This document shows positions 47,647-60,611 of a DNA stretch of 64,000 bases, piece by piece (positions within the stretch are counted from its first letter, which is position 1; each line of letters begins with the position of its first letter). The notes under the pieces are model-generated. The model had not been told where the DNA came from. It searched no databases and worked only from the letters and a program-made list of their open reading frames with translations. A program made the translations under genes and the position numbers. Source of the DNA: Fennellomyces sp. T-0311 (Eukaryota; Mucoromycota; Mucoromycetes; Mucorales; Lichtheimiaceae); the NCBI GenBank assembly GCA_025266875.1, contig JALLLT010000006.1:682001-746000 (forward strand), in the 5' to 3' direction.

Positions 47647-49444
47647 ATGGATGCCTTCAACCATCGCTTCAACCAAACCGAGCTGGATCAGGGTCACGTT
47701 CCCAAAGAGCTGCAGGAGCTTGGAAGACAAGTATGCACGATTCTATTCTGCGTCTCCATCGGCTGCTGCGTATTGGTATTACTCGGCTACGCCTTTATTC
47801 GTTACTTTGATCCAGCACACGACCGATTGACCTTGCGATTGCTCATTTACGCCACAATCGCTCACATTATCCTCGGCATTGCAGGCATTTTTCGGATCAA
47901 CGCACCAACACGCGACAATGGAGCCGGTTGTCAGGCAGTCATGTTCTTTTATGTCTCCTCGAACCTTTTCAGCACAATTGCCATCACGTGCATTGCAGTT
48001 AACCTTCAGATCGTGTTTGTCCATGATATGAAGTCCCACGACCATCTGGAGCGGTGGTATTTTTTAGCAAGTTTATTGCCCGCGATCATCATTGCTATTA
48101 TACCTATTTTTCCGAAGGTAGAAGGTTATGATTACAACAAGCATATGGGCGATTGCTGGTACCTCCAATCCTCTGATCATGTCACAAGTCTGTGGGCTCT
48201 TATGGGACTTTATATATGGATACTTATTTCCACAGCGTACTGCATCATTGCATTGATCATGGTATTATGGAAGATGTGTACAGAAGAGCTTCGTATAAAT
48301 CAACACCTGCGGAGCCAGCCCATAAGGCACCACGAACGCCACCACAAATGGTTTTATCACTGGCCGTTATCAATGTGCTTTCGTCCGCCAAGAAGAGATC
48401 CGATCAGCTTAGCACTGGATCAGCTGGAAGAACCACAGGGAGAACAGCAGGATCACCACGATCATCATTTACCGCCACGACCTTCCAATCTACGACGCTT
48501 GTTCTCATCTGGAATGCAATTGACATTGAAAAATATAAGGCTTGTGCGTTTACGCCAGCTTGAAATGTCGTATCTGGCGAAAGTGGCTGGACGTATCATT
48601 TGGTTTCCTGTTAGTGAGTATAAGAAGCATTATACTTGTGAACATCGTGCCCTGACAGCAAATTGCATACTGCAGTTCTTGTTCTGACCCGCATCTGGGG
48701 GGTGATTGGCTTTCTGATATCTTATACCAGCCAAAGAATAAATCCTTTTATGATGCTCATGTCGTATGTGAGCGTACCAATGCAAGGTGAGTAAACCTAA
48801 ACTTTATGTTCTGTATTGTTGTCATCTCCTCAAACTCCTCAATGTACTGTTCTTTCTGACGCTTTTCTTTTACGTGACCTCCTTACACAACAGGGATATT
48901 CCTTCTTTTTATATTCGTGTTTGACCCGTCCTTACACCATGCCGTTCGAGCGGCCCTTGGTCGCAGAGATTCATCCTTTTCTGACTCGGGCTCACATGGA
49001 AAAGCGCACAGTCCACAAGCAGTTAGACGTCGACCCACCATTGACCTACTCCAATCACCCAGTTGGCTGTCATTGAATGGAGATATATCCTTGTCGACGT
49101 GTGAATCAACCCCTCAAGAAAGAAGCACGTCAGCGACGAGTACGCCTTCGTTTCTAAGCGACAATACGCTATCACCAACATCTCAACAAGAGCAGCAAAG
49201 TTATATCATGCATCCCTTACCTTATAGAAACGGTGCTGATCCGCGCAGGGCAACGTCTGATTCTGTAGCTTTCGCAAGCTCGCATCATTCGACCAGATCT
49301 ATCCTCCTGGATCCCTCCAGCGTTGCGTCATCGAGTAGGCAAGCGTATCAAGATCGAACTTATCATCGTACTATCCGATCTATGGGCGATGAAATACCGA
49401 GTAGCAACCATGAAAGTATAATGAAAGAATTCCGTCAACTGTAA
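47647..49444 (+). CDS. Seven-transmembrane receptor, Git3/cAMP-receptor type
   Basis: Putative G-protein-coupled receptor. Three exons (47647-48617, 48659-48786, 48894-49444) give 549 residues. Hydrophobic helices read in order: ILFCVSIGCCVLVLLGYAFI, LLIYATIAHIILGIAGIF, MFFYVSSNLFSTIAITCIAV, WYFLASLLPAIIIAIIPIF, LWALMGLYIWILISTAYCII, then after a long His-rich third cytoplasmic loop HTAVLVLTRIWGVIGFLISY and MMLMSYVSVPMQGIFLLFIF. A Cys before helix 3 (GAGCQAV) and one in the next outer loop (GDCWYL) can form the usual disulphide. The organisation fits the Git3/Gpr1 and Dictyostelium cAMP receptor-like group; the ligand is unknown. The Ser/Thr-rich cytoplasmic tail is about 180 residues. The first donor (GTATAAG, 41-nt intron) was chosen because it alone keeps helix 6 in frame. 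A HAL-type kinase follows on the same strand. Confidence 0.8.
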
Positions 49445-49851
49445 CGTCTCCTCCCCCTTTCACTCCCTCTTCTCCTTTATTTATTGATCCTGCGTTCTTT
49501 GCGGACAAATAATATCTACCCCCCAAAAAAGTGCACTTTGATTTGCTTGTAGCAAATATTTGTTGCTACGGCAGAAACGCTGATAAAAAAAGAGAGAGAA
49601 CTCGTGGCAAATAGTTTGCCTCCTCCTTTCTTTCAAGGCTTGGCTTGTGGCAAGAGATATTTAGGAGATATATCAACATAGTCACTGATAGAAACGTGGT
49701 TGGAACGATAAGAAAAGACGAGCCCCCTTTTAATTGCCCGGTGGTTGTGCTCTACTACACAACCCCCCGCCAAGGTTTTAAATTTTTATTTTGTGATCCC
49801 GATTTTTATGCCTTCTTTCTTTCCAACTCGCTCTTGAACAAGGGTTATACG
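49445..49851. promoter_or_regulatory. Intergenic/5' leader between receptor and kinase
   Basis: A CT-rich tract follows the receptor stop codon. The kinase reading frame stays open upstream of its ATG to about 49645 but contains no in-frame ATG, so this part is taken as leader. Confidence 0.45.
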
Positions 49852-51631
49852 ATGGATTACGACGTACAGGCTCGACGCACTTCGTGCTCAGAGACGTCGT
49901 CTCAGAAGCAGAAACGTTTGGACCAGTTGACAGATCGCATGCAAACCATAAACTTTAACGAACCAGCCAAGATCTTCAGAAACAAGCATGGTGTTCACCA
50001 GTTTGAAGCCGTGACGCCAGACGTATCGATACCGGGCACGCCGCGCGAACAATACAACAAAAGATCAAGTTCCGGATCCTTGGACAAAAACACCTACTTG
50101 ACACCAGACACGCCGCGATCGTCAATATCGATACATAGTAACTCAAGTACAGCAGATGACAAGCGGCTTACGGTGGGCGAACGAACCACCAGTGCATCAT
50201 CATCGATCTCGTCGGGTGATTCCGCAGTAACGCCGTCCCAATTTGTCTTTCGAAAGCCACGGTACAACAACCGATACCTCCAAACCCACTTCCATCATCT
50301 CAAGAAGAAAGATACCATCTTTCAGGACTTCAAGCGCTTCCTCAAAGGCAGCTCTCATCAAGGTGACAAGAAGGCCAAGCACCGGCTCAGCGCCCACGAA
50401 CCCAGCGAAGCGGCATACCCGACCATGGACTATGATGTATCCAGCGTAACCAGCAGAAAGAGCGACATTTCGTTTGCCAACGAGTTTAATAAGGATATCG
50501 AAGCGCGTTACGGAAAATGGGGTAAGGCAAAATTAGTATGTTGCTGCGGAAACGATGCGCTCATTGTTGTTATTGTTATTTTGCGCCCCCTCCCCTAGGT
50601 CGGTTTGTGGGAAAGGGCGCTGGCGGATCGGTCAGGCTCATCCGCCGGAATACAGACGGCAAAACTTTTGCTGTCAAACAGTTCCGGAAGCGGTCACCCA
50701 CTGAGAACGAAAAAGAATACGTCAAGAAGGTCACGGCCGAGTTTTGCATAGGATCGACGTTGCACAATACCAATGTTATTGAAACACTCGATATGATTCG
50801 CGAAGGGTCCGTCTTTTACGAGATCATGGAGTACGCACCGAACGACTTGTTCAATATAGTGATGAGCGGCCAGATGAGCGCTGATGAGGTATCTTGTTGC
50901 TGGCGACAGATGTTGACAGGCGTGGACTATCTGCACTCGATCGGCATTGCGCATCGGGACTTGAAACTGGACAACGTTGTTTTGGACGAACGTGGCATTG
51001 TCAAGCTGATCGATTTCGGCTGTGCAACTATTTTCAAGTATCCTTACGATAAGAACATCCATATCAGCAAGGGTAGGTAAAGTCAAGCGTACTATAACGA
51101 TAGATTAATCTTGGCTTATCTGCAGGCATCTCTGGTTCTGACCCTTATATTGCACCGGAGCAGTTTACGCAGAAAGAATATGATGCACGCAAGGCAGATG
51201 TGTGGTCGTGTGCGGTTGTTTACATTTGCATGACCATTCGGAGGTTCCCCTGGCGGATAGCTATCCCCGAAAAAGATCATGCGTTCAAAAACTTTACCAC
51301 GCCTGCATCGAAAGGCCCATCGCGACTGTTGTCATTATTACCGCGCGAGTCACGTTCACTTATGGCCCAGATGCTGGATCCAGAGCCCCGCCTGCGCTGC
51401 CTCGTATCTGATGTGATGAAGGATCAATGGGTTTCAGGCATACCAATGTGTCATGCGGACTCTCCCAGTATGGATCATGTCCATCATTTAGTTGTCGAAC
51501 CTAGCAGTCGCGATGTCTTGTCACGTGGCAACATTGTTGTGCTGAAGTCGTCTAGCACCACTAGTTCCAAACGAAGCAGCCGGTTCAAGTCGCCTATAGC
51601 TAGCAGTAAGCGGACATCCCGTCAGCGGTAG
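49852..51631 (+). CDS. Ser/Thr protein kinase, HAL4/HAL5-NPR1 type
   Basis: Fungus-specific kinase group that regulates plasma-membrane transporters and ion homeostasis in yeast. Three exons (49852-50521, 50599-51072, 51126-51631) give 549 residues. The ATG at 49852 starts [12 protein letters not shown] and is the first in frame. Residues 1-220 are Ser/Thr-rich and disordered. The catalytic domain begins [17 protein letters not shown], then AVKQF (ATP-binding Lys), HRDLKLDN (catalytic loop), LIDFGCA and [12 protein letters not shown]. The sub-domain [15 protein letters not shown] matches the MT.RRFPWR-like block of the HAL4/5 group. A basic Ser-rich tail ends the protein. All catalytic residues are present. 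The exact yeast counterpart cannot be fixed from sequence alone. Confidence 0.88.
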
Positions 51632-52085
51632 AGCATATTTCAGGGTTTTCTTTTAAAAATTGTTTTTTGTTTTGTAACATTTGCCTGTCTTTAATGTACT
51701 ATTCTCCTGTAATTAAATAATAAGTGCTGAAACATTTCGGTTTACCCTCAAGATTCGTTGGAAGTAGTGTGGGGAATCTGGAAGCAAGTTGCCTCCGTAC
51801 CTCATTATAACTGCAGACACAAAAGCCCCAACAAGGAAGCGACCAAAATGGCAGGACGTATGCATAGCACCTGAATTCTGGTCCTGCACATCCGCAGAAA
51901 AGTCCCCGCATGTCGGGCTAATCGTGCTATGTCTCAGGGTCCTTACTCAGTGAACTTGCACAAGGCTCTACCTGATATGTATCAAACATGGGAGAGAATG
52001 GAAGAATATGATATATTTGGGTTGTGAGTATCAAGATGATATTGGGTTCGAGAAGCCAAAATGAATCGAGCAGGAACACGGTATG
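51632..52085. other. Intergenic, between convergent genes
   Basis: A 454-bp interval between two 3' ends. AATTAAATAATAAG near 51711 may serve polyadenylation. I see no gene. Confidence 0.5.
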
Positions 52086-54839
52086 TTACAGTGGATAAAT
52101 AGATAGAGCGGGAACAATATGTTGATATGAGGAAGGGTCACTTTTCGTAGGCAGGAAGATGTCGACCGGGGCATCAGCTATCCTCGTTTCATAGGGCTTG
52201 TGTCTCTATATAAACAAAAATGCATCAGTGTACGATCCACACACGAGGAATAGACATACCTGGCCAGCTCGGAAGCTTCAAGCCTCCTTGCCAACGCAAA
52301 GTCGACACACGCATCTCTGAACTGCGAAAGTGTATCAATGTACTGCGAGTAGAACTTGATGCCCTCGACCATATTCGACCGGATTTCTTTGAATTTGACA
52401 AAGGCCTGCTCCAGATTTCGAATTGCCTTTTCACGTTTTGCTGCCAATGTACTTGCACGCACAATCAGCTGGAACTGCTCATGGAGTTCTTTCAAGCGTG
52501 AAATATGACGTATCTGATTGTTGTGCAGCTCCTGGACGACAGATTGCAGCCCTTCGTACTTTTTGAGCTCGAGCGCAAACACATCGTTGAATTGAGCAGG
52601 CTCAATTTTGACTGTGGGTGTGCCGCCCGTCAGTTCGGTCGCTTTCGCAAGCAAGGCATCCGCAATGTCATCGGCGGCGGATAACGAGTCGGCTTCATCC
52701 ACAACGCGTTTCCTCCGCGTCGCCGCATCGTCGCATTCTTGAAGCAACGTACGCAATCGACGCATCAATTCGGTGAGCTGCGAGAACTCAAGGCTATCGT
52801 CGTTGCGTAGGGATGGCAAGTGGGTGATAATGTCATCTACGGGTCGAGAGAGCATGTCGATGGCTTTGCCCCAGTTGCTCACTTTGGCACGCACGATGCG
52901 ATCTGCCTTTTGCGCGGCTTGTAACGTGTCATGGTATTTGGATCCTTGTGAGAGCAGCGCTGCTGTCAGCTGCTGTGAGGGTGGGCGAGACCATACTAGA
53001 TATGTAAAGTCAGAAAAAGGACATGCTATCCAAACGGTTTACTCACGGTTGCCATACTGTCGACGGAGGATTTCATCCTGCTCGTTCTCTTCTTCCAGCA
53101 CGTTGAAACCCTCATCAACAAGATCCATGTTTTTCAGGGACATTTCTTGAACCTTGTGTAGCATGTCGCGGAGCGCCTGGCCGCCACCTTCATGCTGAAC
53201 CTCTTCGCTACAAGCAATCAGCGTCGCTGGTACTGTATCTGGATCCACGACATCAATGCAGTCTGGCAAGCGGAGTTCCTGATAAAGCCTACGGATACGT
53301 TAAGCAACCTGCTTGGATCCTGCAGAACACGGGTCTACCTGTTCATTTCGTCCTCCAGCTCAGCGCAGCGTCCAGCAATTTCGGTCTTGACGACGTACTC
53401 CTTCTTGTCGGCATAGACACTGGCAGCTTGGTGTACGGCAAACGGCACAAGGCTTTCGAACAATGGCCGCTGTATTTCTTCATTTGGTTTCCTCTTCCAG
53501 TGCGTCGGATCGACGATCTCCGGCGGCACAAGCGGTCGGACCATGTCGGATCGCAGGAGAGGCGCCAACTGGTTAGCCTCGGGGACTGGCTCCATGTACA
53601 CCAGATCATTGTCCCGTTCGGCTCTGGTCAAGTCACGTTCAATGGACTCCTGGAGCTTCCTGACCTCACCGACAAACGACTCGTGGATTGTTTTGGTTGC
53701 AGTGGCGCGTATGTTGAACAGACTGCCACCTGCTGCGATGGCATCCAAGGCCTTGCGATTATGCCGCTCAGCCAGTCGGAGCCGCCCGATTTCTTCGCCG
53801 TAGCGCCCTTGCGAGATGCATTCATTTGCCTTGTGGTACTGTGCCACAGCATTAAAGAACGACGACTTGATCTGCACGTGCTTCTTCCATTCTGCAGGAA
53901 AAAGCGTCGTCTCGTGGGCCAACACTGCCTCGTAAAAGTCGGCGGTCTTGATGGCCAGACGGGCAATGGTGCCATGTTTCATGTGCTCCATCACGGCCTT
54001 TTGCCAGATGCATTCCTGCGCTTGGGCCAGGGCCAGTGCGATCAACGCCTGCATGGCCTCTGCACAGAGGTCGGCGGGGGGCGTGGCGCGGAAGTCGCTG
54101 AGGATCTCCTTGTCGATGTACTTGAAACAGCCGGCAGCGTTCTGTAGCGCACATGGGGTCAGTGTCTGCTGCAGATGAATGGGGTTAAGCTCGCTTGCCT
54201 GGAAAAAGTTGCATGATTTGCGGATGCCTTCTGTGGAAATCCTGCTCTCGTTGCACCCCAACTGGGTGTACAGCGCCCCAATATTAAAAAGCACGCATGC
54301 CTTTTCATAATTCAGGTTGGCCAGTGACACTAATCGTTTTCTTGGTTGATCGACAAGCTTTTCTTAAGGTTTAAACCGGGTCGTACCTGGCTTTCCGTTG
54401 ATTTGAAACGCCAATTGCCACGCAAATTCCAATCCCACCTACAAACACAGTATCCTACGAATCAGTATTGCCTCCTTGCCGCTCCTAGAGATGCGCCTGC
54501 CTAGTGGAAACATACGTCGACCGGAAACCGTGAGCATACAAATGCCACCTGCGAGTAGTATCTGCTTGATGCGTCAGCTCGTGCTGTGCCTCAGTAGTTG
54601 TCTGTAGAAACCTACGTAAAGAACCGTTCGAGCGTGGCGAGTTCGGGCGACTGATCGTCAAAGCATGCTTGGCGCAATTTGTCGAGGGTCTGAGCGTCAG
54701 GCTCGTACTTTGCTGCATCTTCAGCGTAGGATGTCTCAATGTAACGCAACAATGCGGCTGACCAGTTGGTTGGATTTGCTTGCTTCAGTGGAATGAAGAG
54801 CAGCGTGGGCATTTCTCCCGGGCCGTCGACCATTGTCAT
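52086..54839 (-). CDS. RIM20: BRO1-domain protein, RIM20/PalA (ALIX) type
   Basis: Endosomal scaffold that binds ESCRT-III Snf7 through its BRO1 domain. In fungi PalA/Rim20 brings the Rim101/PacC factor to the Rim13/PalB protease during pH signalling. Seven exons (54616-54839, 54516-54561, 54387-54438, 53339-54329, 53047-53288, 52260-52995, 52086-52203) give 802 residues. The BRO1 domain runs from LLFIPLKQANPTNW through FFTYYSQVAFVCSRFPVD, ANLNYEKACVLFNIGALYTQ, ECIWQKAV and WKKHVQIKSSFFNAVAQYH. After VPPEIVDPTHWKRKPNEEIQ comes a V-shaped helical domain (FESLVPFAVHQAASVYADKK to LEQAFVKFKEIRSNMVEGIK), the likely YPxL-binding part. There is no long proline-rich tail, which favours Rim20/PalA over Bro1. 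The large antisense frame over exon 4 is a shadow. Confidence 0.86.
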
Positions 54840-55070
54840 GGCGAACAGTAAAGATGTTGAGTTGGTTGCTGTGCTTGAAAAGAAATGTGAAAAGCAGAAA
54901 GGTGGACCTTTTCAAAGGGTCAACAAAAATTCATATGAAACAGAAAGCGCAGTAGCGTGTCCCATGTCCTTTTCAATATATGTCATATGAAAGCGGGGCC
55001 AAGAGGGGGAGCGCTGCTGTCCTTTGTCTACATTACAGAAAGGAGTGTGCCAGCGAGTTCAAAGGATAGA
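54840..55070. other. Short intergenic, HMG gene 3' end / RIM20 promoter
   Basis: 231 bp between two same-strand genes, so the RIM20 promoter overlaps the HMG-gene terminator. No clear TATA box is visible. Confidence 0.45.
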
Positions 55071-56825
55071 TCAACTATATTCATCCGGGCCTGAGATGAC
55101 GGCGTATCCGGTAGATAAGCTCCTACTATCACTCCTATACAACATGTCCCCTGGTGGACGATGATAATGATGATGACTACTACTACTGCCGCTGCTGGTG
55201 CTATGCTTTGGAGGTAATGATACGGAAGAAGATAGTGGTACAGGGTCATACATGGCATGAGTGCTACTACTGCTACTGCTCGAGTTGTTCACCATGTGCA
55301 CCACCGCCGCGACACAAGATGAGGGATCGTCGCCAGTCTCGTCCGCCGCAGACAACGACCCATCCTCATCGGCTGTCTTTTCCAGACTGGCGGTATACAC
55401 CTGCATCTCACGTGCATAGCGGGCTTTGTCTTCCTCGGCCATCTGCAACCATGGTATCCTGGCCTCGTCGGTCATGTCGCGCCACTGAGATGCAATCACT
55501 TTACTGATGGGTCCAACGGTAGATCCCGGGTATTGACGTGCCACTTCGGGACGCACAGCGGCAAGAAAAAACAGGAAGCCCGACATGGGGTGTTTGGGCG
55601 CCGTTGGGTGCCGATACCGCTTCTTTTTGCGGCCTCGCGGGTCACGCGGACCATCGTGCATACCCGACTTGCGTCGTCGCTTGGGTGGGACAAGCCCATG
55701 ATTCGTACCGCCTGCAGTCCATCCTTCTCCTGCTGCCACTGTGGCCATGCTTTTGCTGCCTGCCCCTTTTCGTGATCGCGAGAATTTGCGGGCCTCTGCA
55801 AGTTGTGCCTTGGATCTTCGAGTGTAGATGAAGTCTGGATGGTTTTTCAGATGGTCTTGCTTGATCAGCGCTGCTTGCTGCATATAGTTTTGCCGTTGTT
55901 CCTATAGATTATTTCTTGGGGTCAGGAATCCAGAAACGTTAAAAAATATGCCCTTACTGGCTCAAGTCTTTTCCACCGTTCGCCGATCTCTTTACTGATT
56001 TCTGCAACTGTCATTTTTGGAGACTCTTCAAGTAGTCGACGTCGCATATCTCGATTAAATAACAAATATGCATTTGGTGGCCGTTTTAATCGCTGCTTTG
56101 CTGGGGCCTGCTGCTGCTCCTGCTGTTGCTGCTTCTCCTTTCCATTATTGGCATCTTCCAGAGAGACGAACCCATCTTCCTTGTTGGTATCACCGATAGA
56201 GGATGAGATGGTGGCAGATGACGACGGTGATGGCGAATCAGAATAATTGGGGCTGAAAGTCGGTGGAGGCGACAAACTACTGCGGCGGTGCTCTTGTTGC
56301 TTCATCGAATGGATCGACGGGTATGCAGAAAACGGATGGTGCTCAGCGTTGTTGCCCATAAGCTTTTCTTCTTCTTCTTCTCGTTCGGCTTCGCGTATGG
56401 CGTCGGGTGAGACCAGGTGCTCGAGACTACTCATTGTTTGTTGTGGTATATTGTTGCGATCGTCGTCTTCGTCGTCGTTGTCTTCGTTGTCTTCCTCAAA
56501 GAGTTTGGAATTGATGACAATCGCTCGTCGCTTGTACTTTTGTTTATGAGTCTAAGTAGAAGGAATGGAAAAAAGAAAAGGAAAAGGAAAAAAAAGAGTT
56601 TAAATAAAAGGAATGCGTATATAACGAAATTACTAAATGAAGGAACTGGCAGGGAGTTCTTTTCTTTACCTGAGACAATTCTTTCCAACGCTGATCTAAT
56701 GATATGGTGTCATCGTCCTCCCGTTGATCTGCACAGAACAACTGGTAACCATCGGTCTCTCTGCTGACAGTGACATCAGGCCGATATTCAAAGTTCTTAT
56801 TGTCCTGGTAGCCCATGTATGCCAT
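55071..56825 (-). CDS. Two-HMG-box DNA-binding protein
   Basis: Likely nuclear transcription factor or architectural protein. Three exons (56670-56825, 55958-56551, 55071-55901) give 526 residues. The start MAYMGYQDNKNFEYRP at 56825 is the first in-frame ATG; the frame stays open further upstream, so an extra 5' exon is possible. An acidic stretch (EEDNEDNDDEDDDRNN), a Ser/Pro-rich region and a Gln run (KQQQQEQQQ) precede HMG box 1. Box 1 is RLKRPPNAYLLFNRDMRRRL...ISKEIGERWKRL, split by intron 2, then QRQNYMQQAALIK. A basic linker (PRGRKKKRYRHP) leads to box 2, HPMSGFLFFLAAVRPEVARQ...ISKVIASQWRDM..EARIPWLQMA. The tail is Ser- and His-rich. The N in box 1 (PPNAYLLF) fits sequence-specific boxes. 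The surroundings lack the triose-phosphate transporter and RNA helicase that flank the mucoralean sex gene, so it is not evidently the mating locus. Confidence 0.85.
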
Positions 56826-59800
56826 CGTACTCGATGATTGGATGGCTGCGGTGGTGTCTGTGCTCGATACTAGAATAGGCGGTAGATGGCATGGGGCCGC
56901 ACGTGAAGTAGGCCTTATTTCGGAATGCTGGTCGAGCTCCGTACTTTTCCCGGATGCTGCAGTGGCTTTCGGTAGATGCCGCGCGTAATTCTGTGGTGTC
57001 GTATACACGTATGCACCTCCTCGAGGGAGGAGCTACCGTATATGTAAGCATAATACGTGTGAAATATCACATTTAACATGAAAAAGCTAACCGTCAACGG
57101 ATGGATGTCTGTCGTCGTTGCTGTGGTAGCTGCTGTCGCCAGAGGATATTGTGGTGCTGCGAAAGAACCGTGTAATGCTGACGCCGGGTATTGTTTACAG
57201 TTGTGCGTCATGAGAAAAATATATAGACCGTGCGAGTGTGTTGCGAAATTAGTTATTATCCGAAAAGCTATAGAATATACGTGTTTCAGAAAAAAACTTG
57301 TTGCCAAGTTACATTTGTCATGGAGATACCTGATTTGCCCACAATGGTGAATGAGCAATGTCAGCGATTGCGCAGAAAAATAAAGCAAAAAAAAAAGTTA
57401 AAAGTGAAAGGTAAAGAGAGGGGAGAAGAGGAAGAAAATAGGTGAGAAAAGATGTGAAAGAAAAAAGAATAATAAAATGCGGGGCAATAGCTTCTGAAAG
57501 CAATGTGATGCAAGATCAAGGGCTCTTCCTCTCTTTGTGGGAATCAAAGCAGCGGGCGCATGCAATAACTATAAAGAGCAGAACGAAAGAAGTTTGTACA
57601 CAAAAGATTATTTGTTTGTTCTGCATGTACTTGACGTTGATAAAAAAGCTTAGTATGAAAGGGGGTAAAAAGGAGGCTTCACAAAACGGGAGTGGTAGGG
57701 CTGATGGAAGATCATGTGGGGAGGGAAAAAAGTAGCAAGATGCCTGATGATCGTTACGATATTGAAGCAGCATAACAAGGCGTCGGCCAGACCATACATC
57801 GGGGCCCGCCAATGTGGGTATTATCTTGCATGAGAGATGGAAGATTGTACAATTACACCTTGTTATTTAATTGGTGAATGATCATCATCAGATGAAATAA
57901 GGGAAGTGAAAAAAAACCGGTGACTCTAACAATGTGATTCTGTGTGTTACTTTCGCCCTCTCTGGCTAAATTTTTTGTGCGGGCGCACAGGCCCGGTACA
58001 CTCATTATTGCGCCTTCTTGTGAACCAAAGCGCGCGTTTACTTTGCATCGATCCTCTTGTACATGACAGCTCGGAACTTCTTCCTGACACAACATCACAG
58101 AAACTCGGAACGATTCCAGATCCCCCATTTTCTTTTTCTAGCAGTCTAAGAATTGCCTCTGTACACTCTCGCCATCGTCACACACAATCAGTCGGCGCGA
58201 GACATTTTTAGTAATTTTCGAGGAAGATCGTAATATATTACCAGCGAACGGGAGACAATTGGCTTTGACCTTAGATTAAGTACCTCACGGGAAAGGTATC
58301 ACCTTTACGCTATATTAACGCCGATTCTCGTCGACATAAACGACTCTGCAAATAGATTTCTCATTTCATTTGAGTTTATTAAAAAAGAAAGAATTGCCTT
58401 TCTTTTTTTTAATCTAATCTCTTGTCTGTTCTTCCTTTACCGTATCTTGTCTTGCTAACTCTTGCCTTTGTTTGGACATCATCATCTTCGTTCCTTTGGT
58501 GACCGCACAGACACTGCATTCCACATGTTTGAGGCGCAAACTCAAGATCAACATTAGAACGACATAACTGTATTCATCGCATTTTTTCTTGCGATGCCTC
58601 ACACACGATAATTTTCTTTTTGGTACGTATGACGCAAATTAGAGTCGTACTGCAATGAATTGACCATACGAGACATACAAGGGGTTCTTTTTTCCCCACA
58701 CTTAAAACCTCCAAGTTTTAATGCATGTGTTTATTAACATGGGCTTGATAGAATCCTTCTTTAAGATTACAAGTTTCGATTGCCATGGTAATACAATAGT
58801 TTTGATTCAAATTTAGGATTTTCTCTCTGACCCCATGACCGTTTGTGTGGCAATCGCCGGTCGAGTCACAAGTTAGATCTTTTCCTGATAAATGGTTTAC
58901 TAAAAACAAGAGATATCACGCGGCCGAGAACACAACGAGACCTCGCATTACCGCGTCCTTATTGATGACTGTCATTGGACCTATAGTTCTTTTTGACCCG
59001 GTCGCCGTGTCAGAAGCGATGATGAGGCATTTTCTTAAAAGGAGTAGAAACTCAAGAAAATCAAGGGGAGTCATCAACTCTCATGACGCCATATTAAAAG
59101 AAAGCTTTTTTCTGCTTCGATTTGAATGAAAGGTCCTGATCGAGACATTTCGTTGCAGCCTGTTGCCTTACTGGGTGAAGAATGTTTGAGTTGTACTTTT
59201 TCCACGGCGCGAGATAAAACTTTTGATGCCATCAAAGTAAAGTTTTCCTTTGGAAACAACTTGTTCTGGATCAATAACCCTTACAAAATAACAAGACACA
59301 TAACTCGTTAAACTAGGGAAAGCATACATGTTTGCTGCATACAACCAGGAAACAAATTATTGGTTCGCTTATTTTAAAGATATAGAATGTCGATCTATTA
59401 AAGGAGCATTAGGATTCTTTTGTTTTCGGCTTACTACTCCGTAAAGTGTAATGCTACTGCATATTCACACATTTTTTGTCTAGATTCGGAATTATACAAC
59501 GACGGTTCATCTCCTCCTGCGCTGTAACGGCTCGAACTTGTCGTCTTCGTACTTGTTTATGTCTATGAAAATGCACTTGGCAAAGTTTCTTTGTTTTCGT
59601 ACGACCGGAAAATAATTAACCGATAAAAACAAGGGACGTATGACGGATAACCAGATATGTGTACACGTCTATTTTAGGCTATGATAGCAATCTATATAGG
59701 CAGTTGACGCATATCACACCATTCAAGGGATAATTAGCTGACTAGTCTAAAAATCTTGACCAGCTAGTGCTGTCGCTTAGAAGAAAGTCTCCTACACGCG

Positions 59801-60611
59801 ACTTGCTAATTCAAAACTTTTGACGATGAGATGTTACATAGTTGTTTCGTGAGTACAAAGATATTAGTGTTGGTATATACCAAGCTAGAGAATCATCGAT
59901 TTTTCAAAGGTAGCATGAGGTGCTGCTTGAAGGAGGTCTTCTCAAAGCTTATTGAAGTTATCATTAAGCATCATCTCATCAATGCCTACCCCTACTGTCA
60001 ATATGAAGCTAAAGTAGCTCCGGCAGTTAAAAAGATAAGACATACATTTTCCACTCATTTCTGATACTGAGTTTGGCAGCTAATTCTTATCATGAGAGTT
60101 TGGCATGATGCCGAGCAAATGCTATGCGTGTTGCTACAAACATTATGCCGTATTTTTAGTGGCATACATTGCATATCGTATGTTACATGGCGCTTTCGTG
60201 AAGATGCCCGAACCCTTTTGTGAAAACAGAACGATGGTAGGCGTGCATGCAGGAGTGTGTATGCATGCGTCTTGCCAAAGAAAACGCATACCAAGAAAAA
60301 AATCTTTCTGCTACAACTTATCTATAACTGTTACTCCTCTTGATCGGCGCGCATTGTTCCGTATCTCTCTGTAGTCACAGGGCGATTCTCCCTCTCTTTT
60401 CTCACAGACTCCTCTGCATTAGCTATCAAAGCGTGCTAATTGATTTGAGAAACCTATTGATATATCAACTTGCAGCATCTCCTGCAAGGGATATTATACT
60501 CCAACTGTTGCGGGAATTAATATCGTTGAAGTTTTGTTTCTTGGATCTGCCGATGTCGTCTTTGAAAATGAAAAAAAATGCTGTACAGTTTATTGTGAAC
60601 TTGTTCTATGT
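56826..60611. other. 3.8-kb gene-poor region upstream of the HMG gene
   Basis: It holds the promoter of the HMG gene at its left end and the 3' flank of RQC2 at its right. Open frames are short and unsupported. One (57078-57350, plus) starts with a signal-peptide-like MKKLTVNGWMSVVVAVVAAV and has seven cysteines in its 90 codons, but it lies where the 5' leader of the HMG gene should be. Purine-rich tracts (57380-57480, 57650-57735) may be leader or promoter sequence. Confidence 0.45.

Noticed and set aside
53428..54147. 239-codon plus-strand frame over the BRO1-domain gene
   Set aside because: Antisense to exon 4 of the RIM20-like gene, which has clear BRO1 homology on the minus strand; no domain in the antisense reading.
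55071..56825. Mucoralean sex-determining HMG gene
   Set aside because: Those proteins carry one HMG box and lie between a triose-phosphate transporter and an RNA helicase gene; this one has two boxes and neither neighbour.
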